A stretch of DNA of 64,000 bases from Burkholderia vietnamiensis LMG 10929 (GTDB lineage: Bacteria > Pseudomonadota > Gammaproteobacteria > Burkholderiales > Burkholderiaceae). The translations under genes were made by a program, and so were the position numbers. Below the pieces are notes generated by a model. The model saw only the letters and a list, made by a program, of their open reading frames with translations, was not told the DNA's origin and did no database searches. How positions within the stretch are numbered: the first letter of the stretch is position 1; the number at the start of each line of letters is the position of its first letter. Shown piece by piece: positions 9,690 to 17,240 of this stretch. The DNA lies in assembly GCF_000959445.1 (NCBI RefSeq), contig NZ_CP009630.1, forward strand, positions 124,001-188,000, written 5' to 3'.

Positions 9690-10754
9690 ATGACCGAAGC
9701 CACCCTCACTCCGCCCGCCGTTCCGCGCCTGACGAGCCTGTCGCACGGCGGCGGCTGCGGCTGCAAGATCGCGCCGGGCGTGTTGTCCGAGCTGCTGAAG
9801 CGGGCCACGCCGCCCGCGTTGTTTCCCGATCTGCTGGTCGGCACCGAAACCTCCGACGACGCGGCCGTCTACCGATTGAACGACGAGCAGGCGATCGTCG
9901 CGACCACCGACTTTTTCATGCCGATCGTCGATGATCCGTTCGACTTCGGCCGCATCGCCGCGACCAACGCGCTGTCCGACGTCTACGCGATGGGCGGCAA
10001 GCCGATCCTCGCGCTCGCGCTGGTCGGCATGCCGATCAACGTGCTGCCGCACGAGACGATCGCGGCCGTGCTGCGCGGCGGCGAAGCCGTGTGCGCGGAA
10101 GCGGGCATTCCGGTGGCGGGCGGCCATTCGATCGATTCGGTCGAGCCGATCTACGGGCTTGCCGCGATCGGCGTCGTGCATCCGTCGCGCGTGAAGCGCA
10201 ACGCGGCCGCGCGCGCGGGCGACGTGCTCGTGCTCGGCAAGCCGCTCGGCGTCGGCGTGCTGTCCGCCGCGCTGAAGAAGAATCAGCTCGACGCCGCCGG
10301 CTACGCGCAGATGGTCGCGACGACCACCAAGCTGAACCGGCCGGGCGCCGAACTCGCGGCATTGCCGGGCGTGCACGCGCTGACCGACGTCACCGGTTTC
10401 GGCTTGCTCGGCCACACGCTCGAGCTCGCGCGCGGCGCGGGCCTGACCGCGCGCGTGCATTACGCGTCGCTGCCGTGGCTGGCGGGCGTCGAGGCGTTCG
10501 TCGCCGACGGCGTGTTCACCGGCGCGTCGGGACGCAACTGGGCCGCGTATGGCGCCGACGTGCGGCTCGCCGACAACCTGCCACCCGTCGCGCAGGCGCT
10601 GCTCACCGACCCGCAGACGTCGGGCGGGCTGTTGGTCGCGTGCGCGCCGGAAGCCGTGGACGACGTGCTCGCGTGCTTCCGCGCCGACGGCTTCGACCGT
10701 GCGGCCGTGATCGGCGAGATGGTGGACGGGGCGTCGCGCGTCGAGGTCGCGTGA
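9690..10754 (+). CDS. selD: selenide, water dikinase (selenophosphate synthetase)
   Basis: 354-residue enzyme that converts selenide and ATP to selenophosphate, the selenium donor for selenocysteine and 2-selenouridine tRNA. The N-terminal glycine-rich loop HGGGCGCK (residues 19-26) carries the catalytic Cys (C23) and Lys (K26) in the pattern of E. coli SelD C17/K20; the enzyme is the Cys form, not the Sec form. ETSDDAAVY and TTDFFMPIVDDPFDFG are the metal- and ATP-binding Asp clusters. Its usual partner selU/mnmH is not adjacent; the next gene is a LysE exporter. A decayed copy of the gene's last 60 or so bases and its downstream flank follows the stop. Confidence 0.93.
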   Translation: MTEATLTPPAVPRLTSLSHGGGCGCKIAPGVLSELLKRATPPALFPDLLVGTETSDDAAVYRLNDEQAIVATTDFFMPIVDDPFDFGRIAATNALSDVYAMGGKPILALALVGMPINVLPHETIAAVLRGGEAVCAEAGIPVAGGHSIDSVEPIYGLAAIGVVHPSRVKRNAAARAGDVLVLGKPLGVGVLSAALKKNQLDAAGYAQMVATTTKLNRPGAELAALPGVHALTDVTGFGLLGHTLELARGAGLTARVHYASLPWLAGVEAFVADGVFTGASGRNWAAYGADVRLADNLPPVAQALLTDPQTSGGLLVACAPEAVDDVLACFRADGFDRAAVIGEMVDGASRVEVA

Positions 10755-10895
10755 CGCGGGTTTCGATCGCGCAGGATCTTCGCCGCTCGTGGTTTCGATC
10801 GCGCGGTGGTGATCGGCGAGAGGGTGGACGGGCCGTGGAGAGTCGACATCGTGTGACGCAGATTTCGATCGCACACGATCGTCGCTGCGTGTCGT
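10692..10895 (+). repeat. degenerate 102-bp tandem duplication of the selD 3' end
   Basis: Positions 10692-10793 align without gaps to 10794-10895. TTCGACCGTGCGGCCGTGAT matches TTCGATCGCGCGGTGGTGAT, GGTGGACGGG recurs at the same offset, and the selD stop in GTGACGC (10752-10754) has its counterpart at 10854-10856. The second copy covers the last 20 or so codons, the stop and the downstream flank. It has drifted and has no start, so it is a fossil duplication rather than a gene. Confidence 0.8.
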
Positions 10896-10929
10896 AACCG
10901 GCGGCGCGTATCGAAAGCCTTCACAGGCG

Positions 10930-11520
10930 ATGAACGATTTCCTGTTCGGGCTGACGGTCGCGCTGTCGGTCGGCCCCGTCGCGCTGATGATCGCGAACCA
11001 TGCGCTGCGCGCCGGCATTGCGAGCGGTGTGCGCGCGGCAGCGGGCGTCGCGACGGCCGACGGCTGCTATGCGGTTGCCGCGTTCACGATCGGCGCGATG
11101 CTCGCGCACACGCTCGCGTCGCATCTTGCGCAGTTTCGTCTGGTCGGCGCGCTCGTGTTGCTCGCAATGGGCGCACGCATGCTGTGGCACGCGCTGAAAG
11201 ACCGGCGCCATACGCTCGACGGCGCCGCGCCGCCGCCCGGCACACGGCCGTTCACGTCGATGTTCTTCGTCACGCTCGCGAATCCGCTGACCATCCTGCT
11301 GTTCTACGGCTATGCGGCCGCGGCGGCCGGCGCGCACCGGCACTGGCTGCTCGGGGCGGCGTGCGTGTTTGCCGGCAGTCTCGTCGGCCAGCTCGTGTTC
11401 GCGTTCGGCGGCAGCGCGATCGCGCGCGTCGTGAAGTCGCCGCGATGGCTCGCGGCGAGCCACGTGCTTGCTGCGCTGGTCGTGCTTGCTTATGGCGTCG
11501 CGGGGATCGTCCGCGCGTAG
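10930..11520 (+). CDS. LysE/RhtB-family exporter
   Basis: 196-residue inner-membrane protein with about five or six hydrophobic segments. It has the N-terminal LysE signature FLFGLTVALSVGPVALMIANHALRAG split around the conserved Gly-Pro, and a second conserved stretch FVTLANPLTILLFYGYA in the middle. Family members export amino acids or related small metabolites by proton exchange; the substrate cannot be read from sequence. The ATG at 10930 has only a weak AGG upstream. It follows the selD tail duplication by 35 bp on the same strand, but a functional link to selenium is not evident. Confidence 0.8.
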   Translation: MNDFLFGLTVALSVGPVALMIANHALRAGIASGVRAAAGVATADGCYAVAAFTIGAMLAHTLASHLAQFRLVGALVLLAMGARMLWHALKDRRHTLDGAAPPPGTRPFTSMFFVTLANPLTILLFYGYAAAAAGAHRHWLLGAACVFAGSLVGQLVFAFGGSAIARVVKSPRWLAASHVLAALVVLAYGVAGIVRA

Positions 11521-11832
11521 CGGGGCCGGGACGGTCGTCGAAGCCTCGGCCGCTCAAGAATGCCTGCATGCCGTGGCACGCGGCCTCGTAGCGATTCTCA
11601 GTGTCGGTCGCAGCGGCGTGCGGCGATTACGGCGCGAACGCGCTGATCCGCGCAACCGGCAACCGGCGTAATCAGCGTAATCAGCGTTATCGGCACCTTC
11701 AATCACCCCGCGCCATTTCCCCCAACCCCCCGTTTCGTAGTCGGGTTCCGCATCGCAGACCCGCGTTCTATACTCGGTCGCGCAGTCTCCGACAGCCGTT
11801 CTCACCCAACATCATCGAAACAAGGAACGCCG
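11521..11832. other. 312-bp spacer without a supported gene, with short tandem repeats
   Basis: The only structure I see is GCAACCG twice (11652-11658, 11659-11665) running directly into a 9-bp unit GCGTAATCA twice plus a decayed third copy (11666-11692). Reading frames here lack ribosome binding sites and family resemblance. Confidence 0.6.
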
Positions 11833-12930
11833 ATGCTGACTCGCTCCATTCTTTCCGCAGCCGCCTTCTCGCTCGCCGCCTGTGCGACCGCGCCGTCGAT
11901 CGCGCAGGACCAACAGCGCGACGACGCAGGCAACGCGGCCACGACGGCCAACGCTGCATTCGCCGAGACCGCGGCACAGGGCCGCCCGGTCAAGGTCATG
12001 ATCATCACGATGTTCGGTCCGGAAGGCCAGGCGTGGCTCGACCGGCTCGGCCCGTGGCGCGACGTCGCGGTGCCGGGCCTGTCGCCCGACTATCCGGTGG
12101 TCCACTGCAACCGGCAGGACGTCTGCGTGGTGACGACCGGCATGGGCTACGCGAACGCATCGGCGACGATCATGGCGCTCACGTTCTCGCCGCGCTTCGA
12201 CCTGCGCCGCACCTACTTCCTCGTGTCCGGCATCGCGGGCGTCGACCCCGCGCAGGGCACGGTCGGTTCCGCGGCGTGGTCGAAATACCTCGTCGATTTC
12301 AGCCTGCAGTGGGAGCTCGACGCGCGCGAGATTCCCGCCGGCTGGAACACCGGCTTTCTCGGCATCAACACGAAGAGCCCGAACGACAAGCCGCCGCTCG
12401 ACTACCGCACCGAAGTGTTCCAGCTCAACGCGCAGCTGACCGATGCCGCCTATGCGCTGTCGCGCAACGTCGTGCTTGCCGACAGCGCGCAGGCGCAGGC
12501 CGCGCGCGCGAAGTTCACGTATGCGCCGGCGAACCGGCCGCCGACGGTGATCCAGTGCGACACGTCGTCGGGCAATACGTGGTTCTCGGGCACGCTGATC
12601 GGCGAGCGCGCGCGTCAATGGACCAAGATCCTCACCGACGGCAAGGGCACCTACTGCATGACCGCGCAGGAAGACAACGCGACGTACGAGGCGCTCAAGC
12701 GCGCGGCGAGCGTGAAGCGCGTCGACCTGTCGCGCGTGGCGGTGCTGCGCACCGGCTCCGACTTCGACCGCCCGTATGCGGGCCAGACGAGCGCCGACAA
12801 CCTGCTGAACTACGCGGATCAGGGCGGCTTCGCGCCCGCGACGGAAAACCTCTATCGCGCGGGCAATCCGCTCGTGCAGGACATCGTCACGCACTGGGGC
12901 GAATGGCGCGACGGCGTGCCGCGTCGATGA
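11833..12930 (+). CDS. purine nucleoside permease (NUP family)
   Basis: 365-residue secreted or lipid-anchored protein of the NUP family, which has a nucleoside-phosphorylase-like fold. The N-terminus is a signal peptide ending in a lipobox-like LAAC (residues 14-17), so lipidation at C17 is possible; cleavage later near SIAQ is the alternative. Mature-domain landmarks include VMIITMFGPEGQAWLD, VVTTGMGYANASATI, FLVSGIAGVDP and CMTAQEDNATYEALKRA. In fungi the family mediates purine nucleoside uptake; in bacteria the role is unproven, and a periplasmic nucleoside-binding or phosphorylase activity is possible. It is monocistronic. Confidence 0.8.
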   Translation: MLTRSILSAAAFSLAACATAPSIAQDQQRDDAGNAATTANAAFAETAAQGRPVKVMIITMFGPEGQAWLDRLGPWRDVAVPGLSPDYPVVHCNRQDVCVVTTGMGYANASATIMALTFSPRFDLRRTYFLVSGIAGVDPAQGTVGSAAWSKYLVDFSLQWELDAREIPAGWNTGFLGINTKSPNDKPPLDYRTEVFQLNAQLTDAAYALSRNVVLADSAQAQAARAKFTYAPANRPPTVIQCDTSSGNTWFSGTLIGERARQWTKILTDGKGTYCMTAQEDNATYEALKRAASVKRVDLSRVAVLRTGSDFDRPYAGQTSADNLLNYADQGGFAPATENLYRAGNPLVQDIVTHWGEWRDGVPRR

Positions 12931-12966
12931 CGCGCCGAGGCTCGCATCGGCGCGTGACGGACGCGT

Positions 12967-13056
12967 TCAGTGCGGTTGCGACGACGAACGAAACGGCGTC
13001 CAGACGGGCGTCGTGTCGTCCCAATGATCGAGCGGCGAAGGAAGTTGATCGTTCAT
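12967..13056 (-). CDS. possible 29-residue small protein
   Basis: A short frame on the minus strand starts at ATG 13054-13056 with GGAG about 7 bases upstream and ends TGA at 12967. It encodes 29 residues beginning MNDQLPSPLDHWDD and ending in a Ser/Arg/His-rich tail. It lies downstream of the DUF4148 gene on the same strand, beyond a perfect 16-bp hairpin. It has two Trp, an acidic N-terminal half and no membrane segment. I do not recognise a family. The good ribosome site is the only evidence for translation, so it may be spurious. Confidence 0.35.
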   Translation of the reverse strand: MNDQLPSPLDHWDDTTPVWTPFRSSSQPH

Positions 13057-13095
13057 CACGGACTCCTGCAACTGACTGACGTGTGTCGGGTTCGC

Positions 13096-13130
13096 GACGC
13101 CGCGCGACGGACGATCCGTCGCGCGGCGTC
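13096..13130 (-). terminator. perfect 16-bp hairpin after the DUF4148 gene
   Basis: Arms 13096-13111 and 13115-13130 pair over 16 bp with a 3-base loop, 6 bp after the DUF4148 stop on the minus strand. There is no T-tract. It is a terminator or 3'-stabilising element for that gene, and separates it from the small ORF at 12967-13056. Confidence 0.6.
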
Positions 13131-13136
13131 ATGCGT

Positions 13137-13430
13137 TTACCGGCCTGCGCCGGCGAGCTGGTTGCCTTCGGGCGTCGGGCGATACGGGCCTTGCGCGAGC
13201 TCGACACCTTGCGGATACGAATTCACCTTGCGCAGGTATGCGAGCGTGCCGTCGCGGCGTGCCTGTTCGACTTCCGCATTGACTTCGGCGCGCGTGCGCG
13301 GGCCGTTGCTCGGCTGCGTGTACGACGCGCCGGCGTAGTTGGCGGCTTGCGGCGCATTGGTATCGGCGAATGCCGGCGCGGACACGGCGAGTGCGAGTGC
13401 GATGGCGGAGAGAAGATGGCGGCGGTTCAT
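13137..13430 (-). CDS. DUF4148 small secreted protein
   Basis: 97-residue protein with a cleavable signal peptide (residues 1-22, MNRRHLLSAIALALAVSAPAFA, cleaved after AFA) and a short mature domain with the DUF4148 pattern TRAEVNAEVEQARRDGTL followed by a Tyr/Pro-rich tail. The ATG at 13430 has AGGAG about 9 bases upstream; a longer frame to 13508 is not favoured. DUF4148 proteins are abundant in Burkholderia, periplasmic and of unknown function. It is monocistronic, ending at a strong hairpin. Confidence 0.82.
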   Translation of the reverse strand: MNRRHLLSAIALALAVSAPAFADTNAPQAANYAGASYTQPSNGPRTRAEVNAEVEQARRDGTLAYLRKVNSYPQGVELAQGPYRPTPEGNQLAGAGR

Positions 13431-13906
13431 GACGTAACTCCTGTGTTGGTCGGAGTTGGCGCAAGAGCGCTCGCTCCGGTCCCGTCGAACGGGATGTTGG
13501 ATGCGCAACGATGTGCGCGACAGGGTTAACTCTAGGTGTGTGTCCCGGCGCGATAAATGCAGCTGATGCGAATTGAATTGTCGCGATGCTGGAACAATCG
13601 CGATCCGTCACGGCCGCACGGCGCTGCCGGAATCGCGCACAGCCGCCTGTGGCGCGGCTCGCGGCGACGCGGCCCGACTTCGCGACGGCGTGTCGGCGCG
13701 ACGCGGCGATTGCCGCGCGCGATGCAAAGGTGTGATGCGGATTCCGGAAAGACGCGATGTGCGCGCCGCTGCGACGTCTGCAGGAGCACGACGCATCCGC
13801 GGAAGGAGAACGTGCTGGAAGGCCGACCGATCGAGGTATGAAGAAAGCGCGGAGACGCGCGAGCGCGCGGCCCGCGCGCCGCTCGTCAGACTAAGCGACT
13901 AAGCGG
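13431..13906. other. 476-bp spacer, no supported gene
   Basis: The region between the DUF4148 gene and the ceoR stop holds several short GC-driven frames on both strands without ribosome sites or recognisable domains. The minus-strand promoter of the DUF4148 gene must lie in its left part. I see no repeat or terminator I can support. Confidence 0.5.
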
Positions 13907-14911
13907 CTACGCGACCCACTCGTTGATGACCGGCGTGTCGAGCGCCGGCGCGCGCTCGGCTTCCTCGAACGTGCGCTTGCTGCACGTCGCGTCGAGGCTG
14001 CCCTTGCCGCTCAACAGCGGGCAGCGGTCGAACACTTCGGCGATCCAGTCGACGAACACGCGCACCTTCGGCGACAGGTGGCGGCTGTGCGGATACACGA
14101 CCGAGATCGGCATCGGCAGCGGCTTCAGGCCCGGCAGAACTTCCTTGAGCCGGCCGTCGCGCAGGTGCGGCAGCACCATGAACAGCGGCGGCTGGATCAG
14201 CCCGAAGCCTTCGAGCCCGCAGGTCACGTACGCGTCGGCATCGTTCACCGACACGATCGCGTTCATCTTCACTTCGACTTCCTTGCCGTCGGTCAGGAAC
14301 GTCCAGTCGATCGTGCGGCCGGTGCGGCTCGAAAAGTAATTGACCGCCTTGTGCTCGGCGAGATCTTCGATGCTGCGCGGCTCGCCGTACTTGTCGAGAT
14401 ACGCGGGCGCGGCGACCGACACGCATTCGAACAGGCCGACCCGCCGTGCGACGAGCGACGAATCCTGCAGCGCGCCGACGCGGATCACGCAGTCGACGCC
14501 TTCCTGCAGCAGGTCGACCGGACGATCCGACAAGCCGAGCTGCAGATCGATGTCCGGATAGCGCGTGTGGAATTCGCACAGCGACGGAATCACCAGCAGC
14601 CGCCCGATCGAGCCCGGCATGTCGATGCGCAACTTGCCGTGCGGCTTGCGGTTGTTGTTCTGGAAGCTTGCTTCGGTTTCCTCGACATCGGCGAGGATCC
14701 GCACGCAGCGTTCGTAGTACGCGGCGCCGTCGGGCGTGAGCGACAGACGGCGCGTGGTCCGGTGCATCAGCCGCACGCCGAGGAACGCTTCGAGATTCTG
14801 GATGATCGTCGTGACGGACGCCCGCGGCAGGCTCAGCGTTTCTGCTGCCTTGGTGAAGCTGCTTGTATCGACGACGCGAGTAAACACCTGCATGGCCTGA
14901 AGCCGGTCCAT
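13907..14911 (-). CDS. ceoR: LysR-type regulator of the ceo efflux operon
   Basis: 334-residue LTTR. The N-terminal helix-turn-helix is clear (about 16-36: SSFTKAAETLSLPRASVTTII), followed by the LysR effector domain (about 90-300), of the CrgA-like subgroup. The start at 14911 has GGAGG 5 bases upstream. It is divergent from llpE-ceoA-ceoB-opcM, the order described for the salicylate-responsive Burkholderia ceo locus, where CeoR is the local regulator. The C-terminus extends about 35 residues past the usual LTTR end (from about KGSLDATCSK). A 10-bp inverted repeat lies in the divergent spacer. Confidence 0.85.
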   Translation of the reverse strand: MDRLQAMQVFTRVVDTSSFTKAAETLSLPRASVTTIIQNLEAFLGVRLMHRTTRRLSLTPDGAAYYERCVRILADVEETEASFQNNNRKPHGKLRIDMPGSIGRLLVIPSLCEFHTRYPDIDLQLGLSDRPVDLLQEGVDCVIRVGALQDSSLVARRVGLFECVSVAAPAYLDKYGEPRSIEDLAEHKAVNYFSSRTGRTIDWTFLTDGKEVEVKMNAIVSVNDADAYVTCGLEGFGLIQPPLFMVLPHLRDGRLKEVLPGLKPLPMPISVVYPHSRHLSPKVRVFVDWIAEVFDRCPLLSGKGSLDATCSKRTFEEAERAPALDTPVINEWVA

Positions 14912-14948
14912 CACAACCTCCACGATCTAATGAGCCTCAGGAACAAAG

Positions 14949-14979
14949 AGGCTGCGTCACTTTATAGGCGACGCAGCCT
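14949..14979. promoter_or_regulatory. candidate CeoR operator in the ceoR/llpE spacer
   Basis: A perfect 10-bp inverted repeat, AGGCTGCGTC at 14949-14958 and GACGCAGCCT at 14970-14979, is separated by an 11-bp AT-richer spacer containing TTTATAG. Size, dyad and position 38 bp before ceoR suit an LTTR site or the ceoR promoter operator. Binding is inferred. Confidence 0.5.
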
Positions 14980-15084
14980 GGGATTGTTCGGGGGCGTTGA
15001 ATTGTGTTGCCGGATTATAGGCATTTATCCCAATGTCTGCCGGACCCAGAATTCGTTCCATCTCGAAATGGATGCCGCATCGTC

Positions 15085-15945
15085 ATGGACGCTTCTGAAT
15101 TCAGCAAATTCCTGAAAGCCGCATTGCCCGCCGAAGCCAGAGCCGGCGCGGCACTGACGGTCGCGGACGTGGAAATTCCCGGCTACGCGCAGGACATCGC
15201 GTTGCGTCTGTATCGGCGTGCCGACAAAACCGGATTGCCGGTAGTGCTTTACTTTCACGGCGGCGGTTTCGTGCGCGGCACGCTCGACGACGCCGATTTC
15301 GCCGCGCGCTTTTTAGCAGAACGCTTACCGGCTCTCGTAGTGTCGGTCGATTATTCGCTCGCGCCGGCCTTTCCGTTTCCGGCCGCGCCGGAGGATGCGT
15401 ATCGCGCGGCCGTCTGGGCCGCGACGCGCGCCCGCGCGTTCGGCGGCAATCCGAAGAAGATCGGCGTCGCGGGGCACGATGCGGGCGGCCAGCTCGCGAA
15501 CTGTCTCGCGTTCATCGCGCGCGATCGCGGCGAGGTGCCGATCGCCGCGCAGGCGCTGTTCGGGCCGATGCTCGATCCGAGCATGACCCGCATCGGCGAC
15601 GCCGACCGCTTGTCGTCCGACATCACCGCCCGCGAATGCGCGGCCTGCTATCGCGCGTACCTGCCGCAGGCCGCGCAGCGCATGCACCCGTATGCGGCGC
15701 CGCTCGAATCGGTGCGCCTCGCGGGGCTGCCGCCGACGCTGATCGTCACCGCGCAGAACGACGTGCTGCACGTCGAGGCGGAGAAATATGCGGGCTGCCT
15801 GATTTCGTCGGGCGTGCTCACGCAGGTGATCCGCTACCCGGACGTCACGCACGCCGCGCTCGCGACCCATGCGGCCGCGCTGGAGGAGGCCGTGCGCTTC
15901 TTCCAGTGCCGCTTCCAGGCCCGTCAGCCGAATCGTTCCGAATAA
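15085..15945 (+). CDS. llpE: lipase-like HSL-family alpha/beta hydrolase with nucleophile Ser replaced
   Basis: 286 residues. The HSL-family oxyanion motif HGGG is at 58-61, followed by VDYSLAPAFPFPAAPED (88-104) as in family IV esterases. The expected GDSAG nucleophile elbow reads GHDAGG (130-135), with Asp132 where the catalytic Ser should be; the codon is GAT. The acid (QND) and base (DVTHAA) regions of the triad are present. I chose ATG 15085; an upstream GTG at 15004 is less likely. It is the first gene of the ceo efflux operon, 31 bp before ceoA. Its role in efflux is not established; loss of esterase activity is an inference from the substitution. Confidence 0.85.
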   Translation: MDASEFSKFLKAALPAEARAGAALTVADVEIPGYAQDIALRLYRRADKTGLPVVLYFHGGGFVRGTLDDADFAARFLAERLPALVVSVDYSLAPAFPFPAAPEDAYRAAVWAATRARAFGGNPKKIGVAGHDAGGQLANCLAFIARDRGEVPIAAQALFGPMLDPSMTRIGDADRLSSDITARECAACYRAYLPQAAQRMHPYAAPLESVRLAGLPPTLIVTAQNDVLHVEAEKYAGCLISSGVLTQVIRYPDVTHAALATHAAALEEAVRFFQCRFQARQPNRSE

Positions 15946-15976
15946 CCACACCAATCCTCGCTTACCGGAGATCCAC

Positions 15977-17194
15977 ATGGCCATCCTACGCACCACCCGC
16001 TCCCGAATCGCCACCGCGGCGATCGCGACGCTCGCCGTCGTCGGTCTCGGCACGTTCGGCGCGATGCGCGTGAACGCGAACGCGCCCGACAAGGCCGCAG
16101 CGCCGCTGCCCGAAGTGGACGTCGCGACCGTCGTGCCGCAAACCGTCACCGATTGGCAAAGCTACTCGGGCCGCCTCGAGGCGGTCGAGAAGGTCGACGT
16201 GCGTCCGCAGGTGTCGGGCACCATCGTCGCGGTGAACTTCAAGGACGGCGCGCTCGTGAAGAAGGGCGACGTGCTGTTCGTGATCGACCCGCGCCCGTAC
16301 CAGGCCGAGACCGATCGCGCCGCCGCGCAACTCGCGGCCGCGCAGGCGCGCAACGGCTACGCGCAGAGCGACTGGCAGCGCGCGCAGCGGCTGATCGGCG
16401 ACAACGCGATCGCGAAGCGCGACTACGACGAGAAGCAGAACGCGGCGCGCGAGGCGAGCGCGAACCTGAAGGCGGCCGAAGCCGCGCTCGAAACGGCGCG
16501 CATCAACCTCGGCTATACGCGCATCACCGCGCCCGTGTCGGGCCGCGTGTCGCGCGCCGAGATCACCGTGGGCAACGTCGTGTCGGCGGGCGCCGCGGCG
16601 ACGCCGCTGACGACGCTCGTATCGGTGTCGCCGATCTACGCGTCGTTCGACGCGGACGAACAGACCTACCTGCAATACATCAACGGCGCGCGCGACGGCC
16701 GCAAGGTGCCGGTCGAGCTCGGCCTCGCGAACGAAACCGGCTATTCACGCAGCGGCGTGATCGACTCGGTCGACAACCGGCTCGACACGTCGTCCGGCAC
16801 GATCCGCGTGCGCGCGCGCTTCGACAACGCTGACGGCACGCTGGTGCCGGGCCTCTACGCGCGCGTGAAGGTCGGCGGCAGCGCGCCGCACCCGGCATTG
16901 CTCGTCGACGATGCGGCGATCAACACCGACCAGGACAAGAAGTTCGTGTTCGTCGTCGACCAGCAGGGCCGCGTGTCGTACCGCGAAGTGCAGCAGGGCA
17001 TGCAGCACGGCAACCGGCGCGTGATCGTGAGCGGGCTTGCCGCCGGCGATCGCGTGATCGTGAACGGCACGCAGCGCGTGCGGCCGGGCGAGCAGGTCAA
17101 GCCGCACATGGTGCCGATGACGGGCGGCGACGATCCGTCCGCGCCGCTCGCGGACGCCGCGAAGCCGGCCGCACCGGCGAAGGCGGAATCGTAA
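15977..17194 (+). CDS. ceoA: RND efflux periplasmic adaptor (membrane fusion protein)
   Basis: 405-residue membrane fusion protein linking the RND pump to the outer-membrane channel. The N-terminal hydrophobic segment at about 9-27 has no lipobox Cys, so it is likely membrane-anchored. The lipoyl half-motifs flank a coiled-coil hairpin: VEKVDVRPQVSGTI with VNFKDGALVKKGDVLF upstream, and NLGYTRITAPVSGRVSR downstream. Beta-barrel and membrane-proximal domains follow, ending in a Pro/Ala-rich tail. The ATG at 15977 has GGAG 6 bases upstream. It lies 46 bp before ceoB, in the operon linked to chloramphenicol, trimethoprim and fluoroquinolone resistance in Burkholderia. Confidence 0.92.
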   Translation: MAILRTTRSRIATAAIATLAVVGLGTFGAMRVNANAPDKAAAPLPEVDVATVVPQTVTDWQSYSGRLEAVEKVDVRPQVSGTIVAVNFKDGALVKKGDVLFVIDPRPYQAETDRAAAQLAAAQARNGYAQSDWQRAQRLIGDNAIAKRDYDEKQNAAREASANLKAAEAALETARINLGYTRITAPVSGRVSRAEITVGNVVSAGAAATPLTTLVSVSPIYASFDADEQTYLQYINGARDGRKVPVELGLANETGYSRSGVIDSVDNRLDTSSGTIRVRARFDNADGTLVPGLYARVKVGGSAPHPALLVDDAAINTDQDKKFVFVVDQQGRVSYREVQQGMQHGNRRVIVSGLAAGDRVIVNGTQRVRPGEQVKPHMVPMTGGDDPSAPLADAAKPAAPAKAES

Positions 17195-17240
17195 GCGGCA
17201 CGCCGCTTCGATTTCCGCGTTCAACCAGACAGAGCCACCC

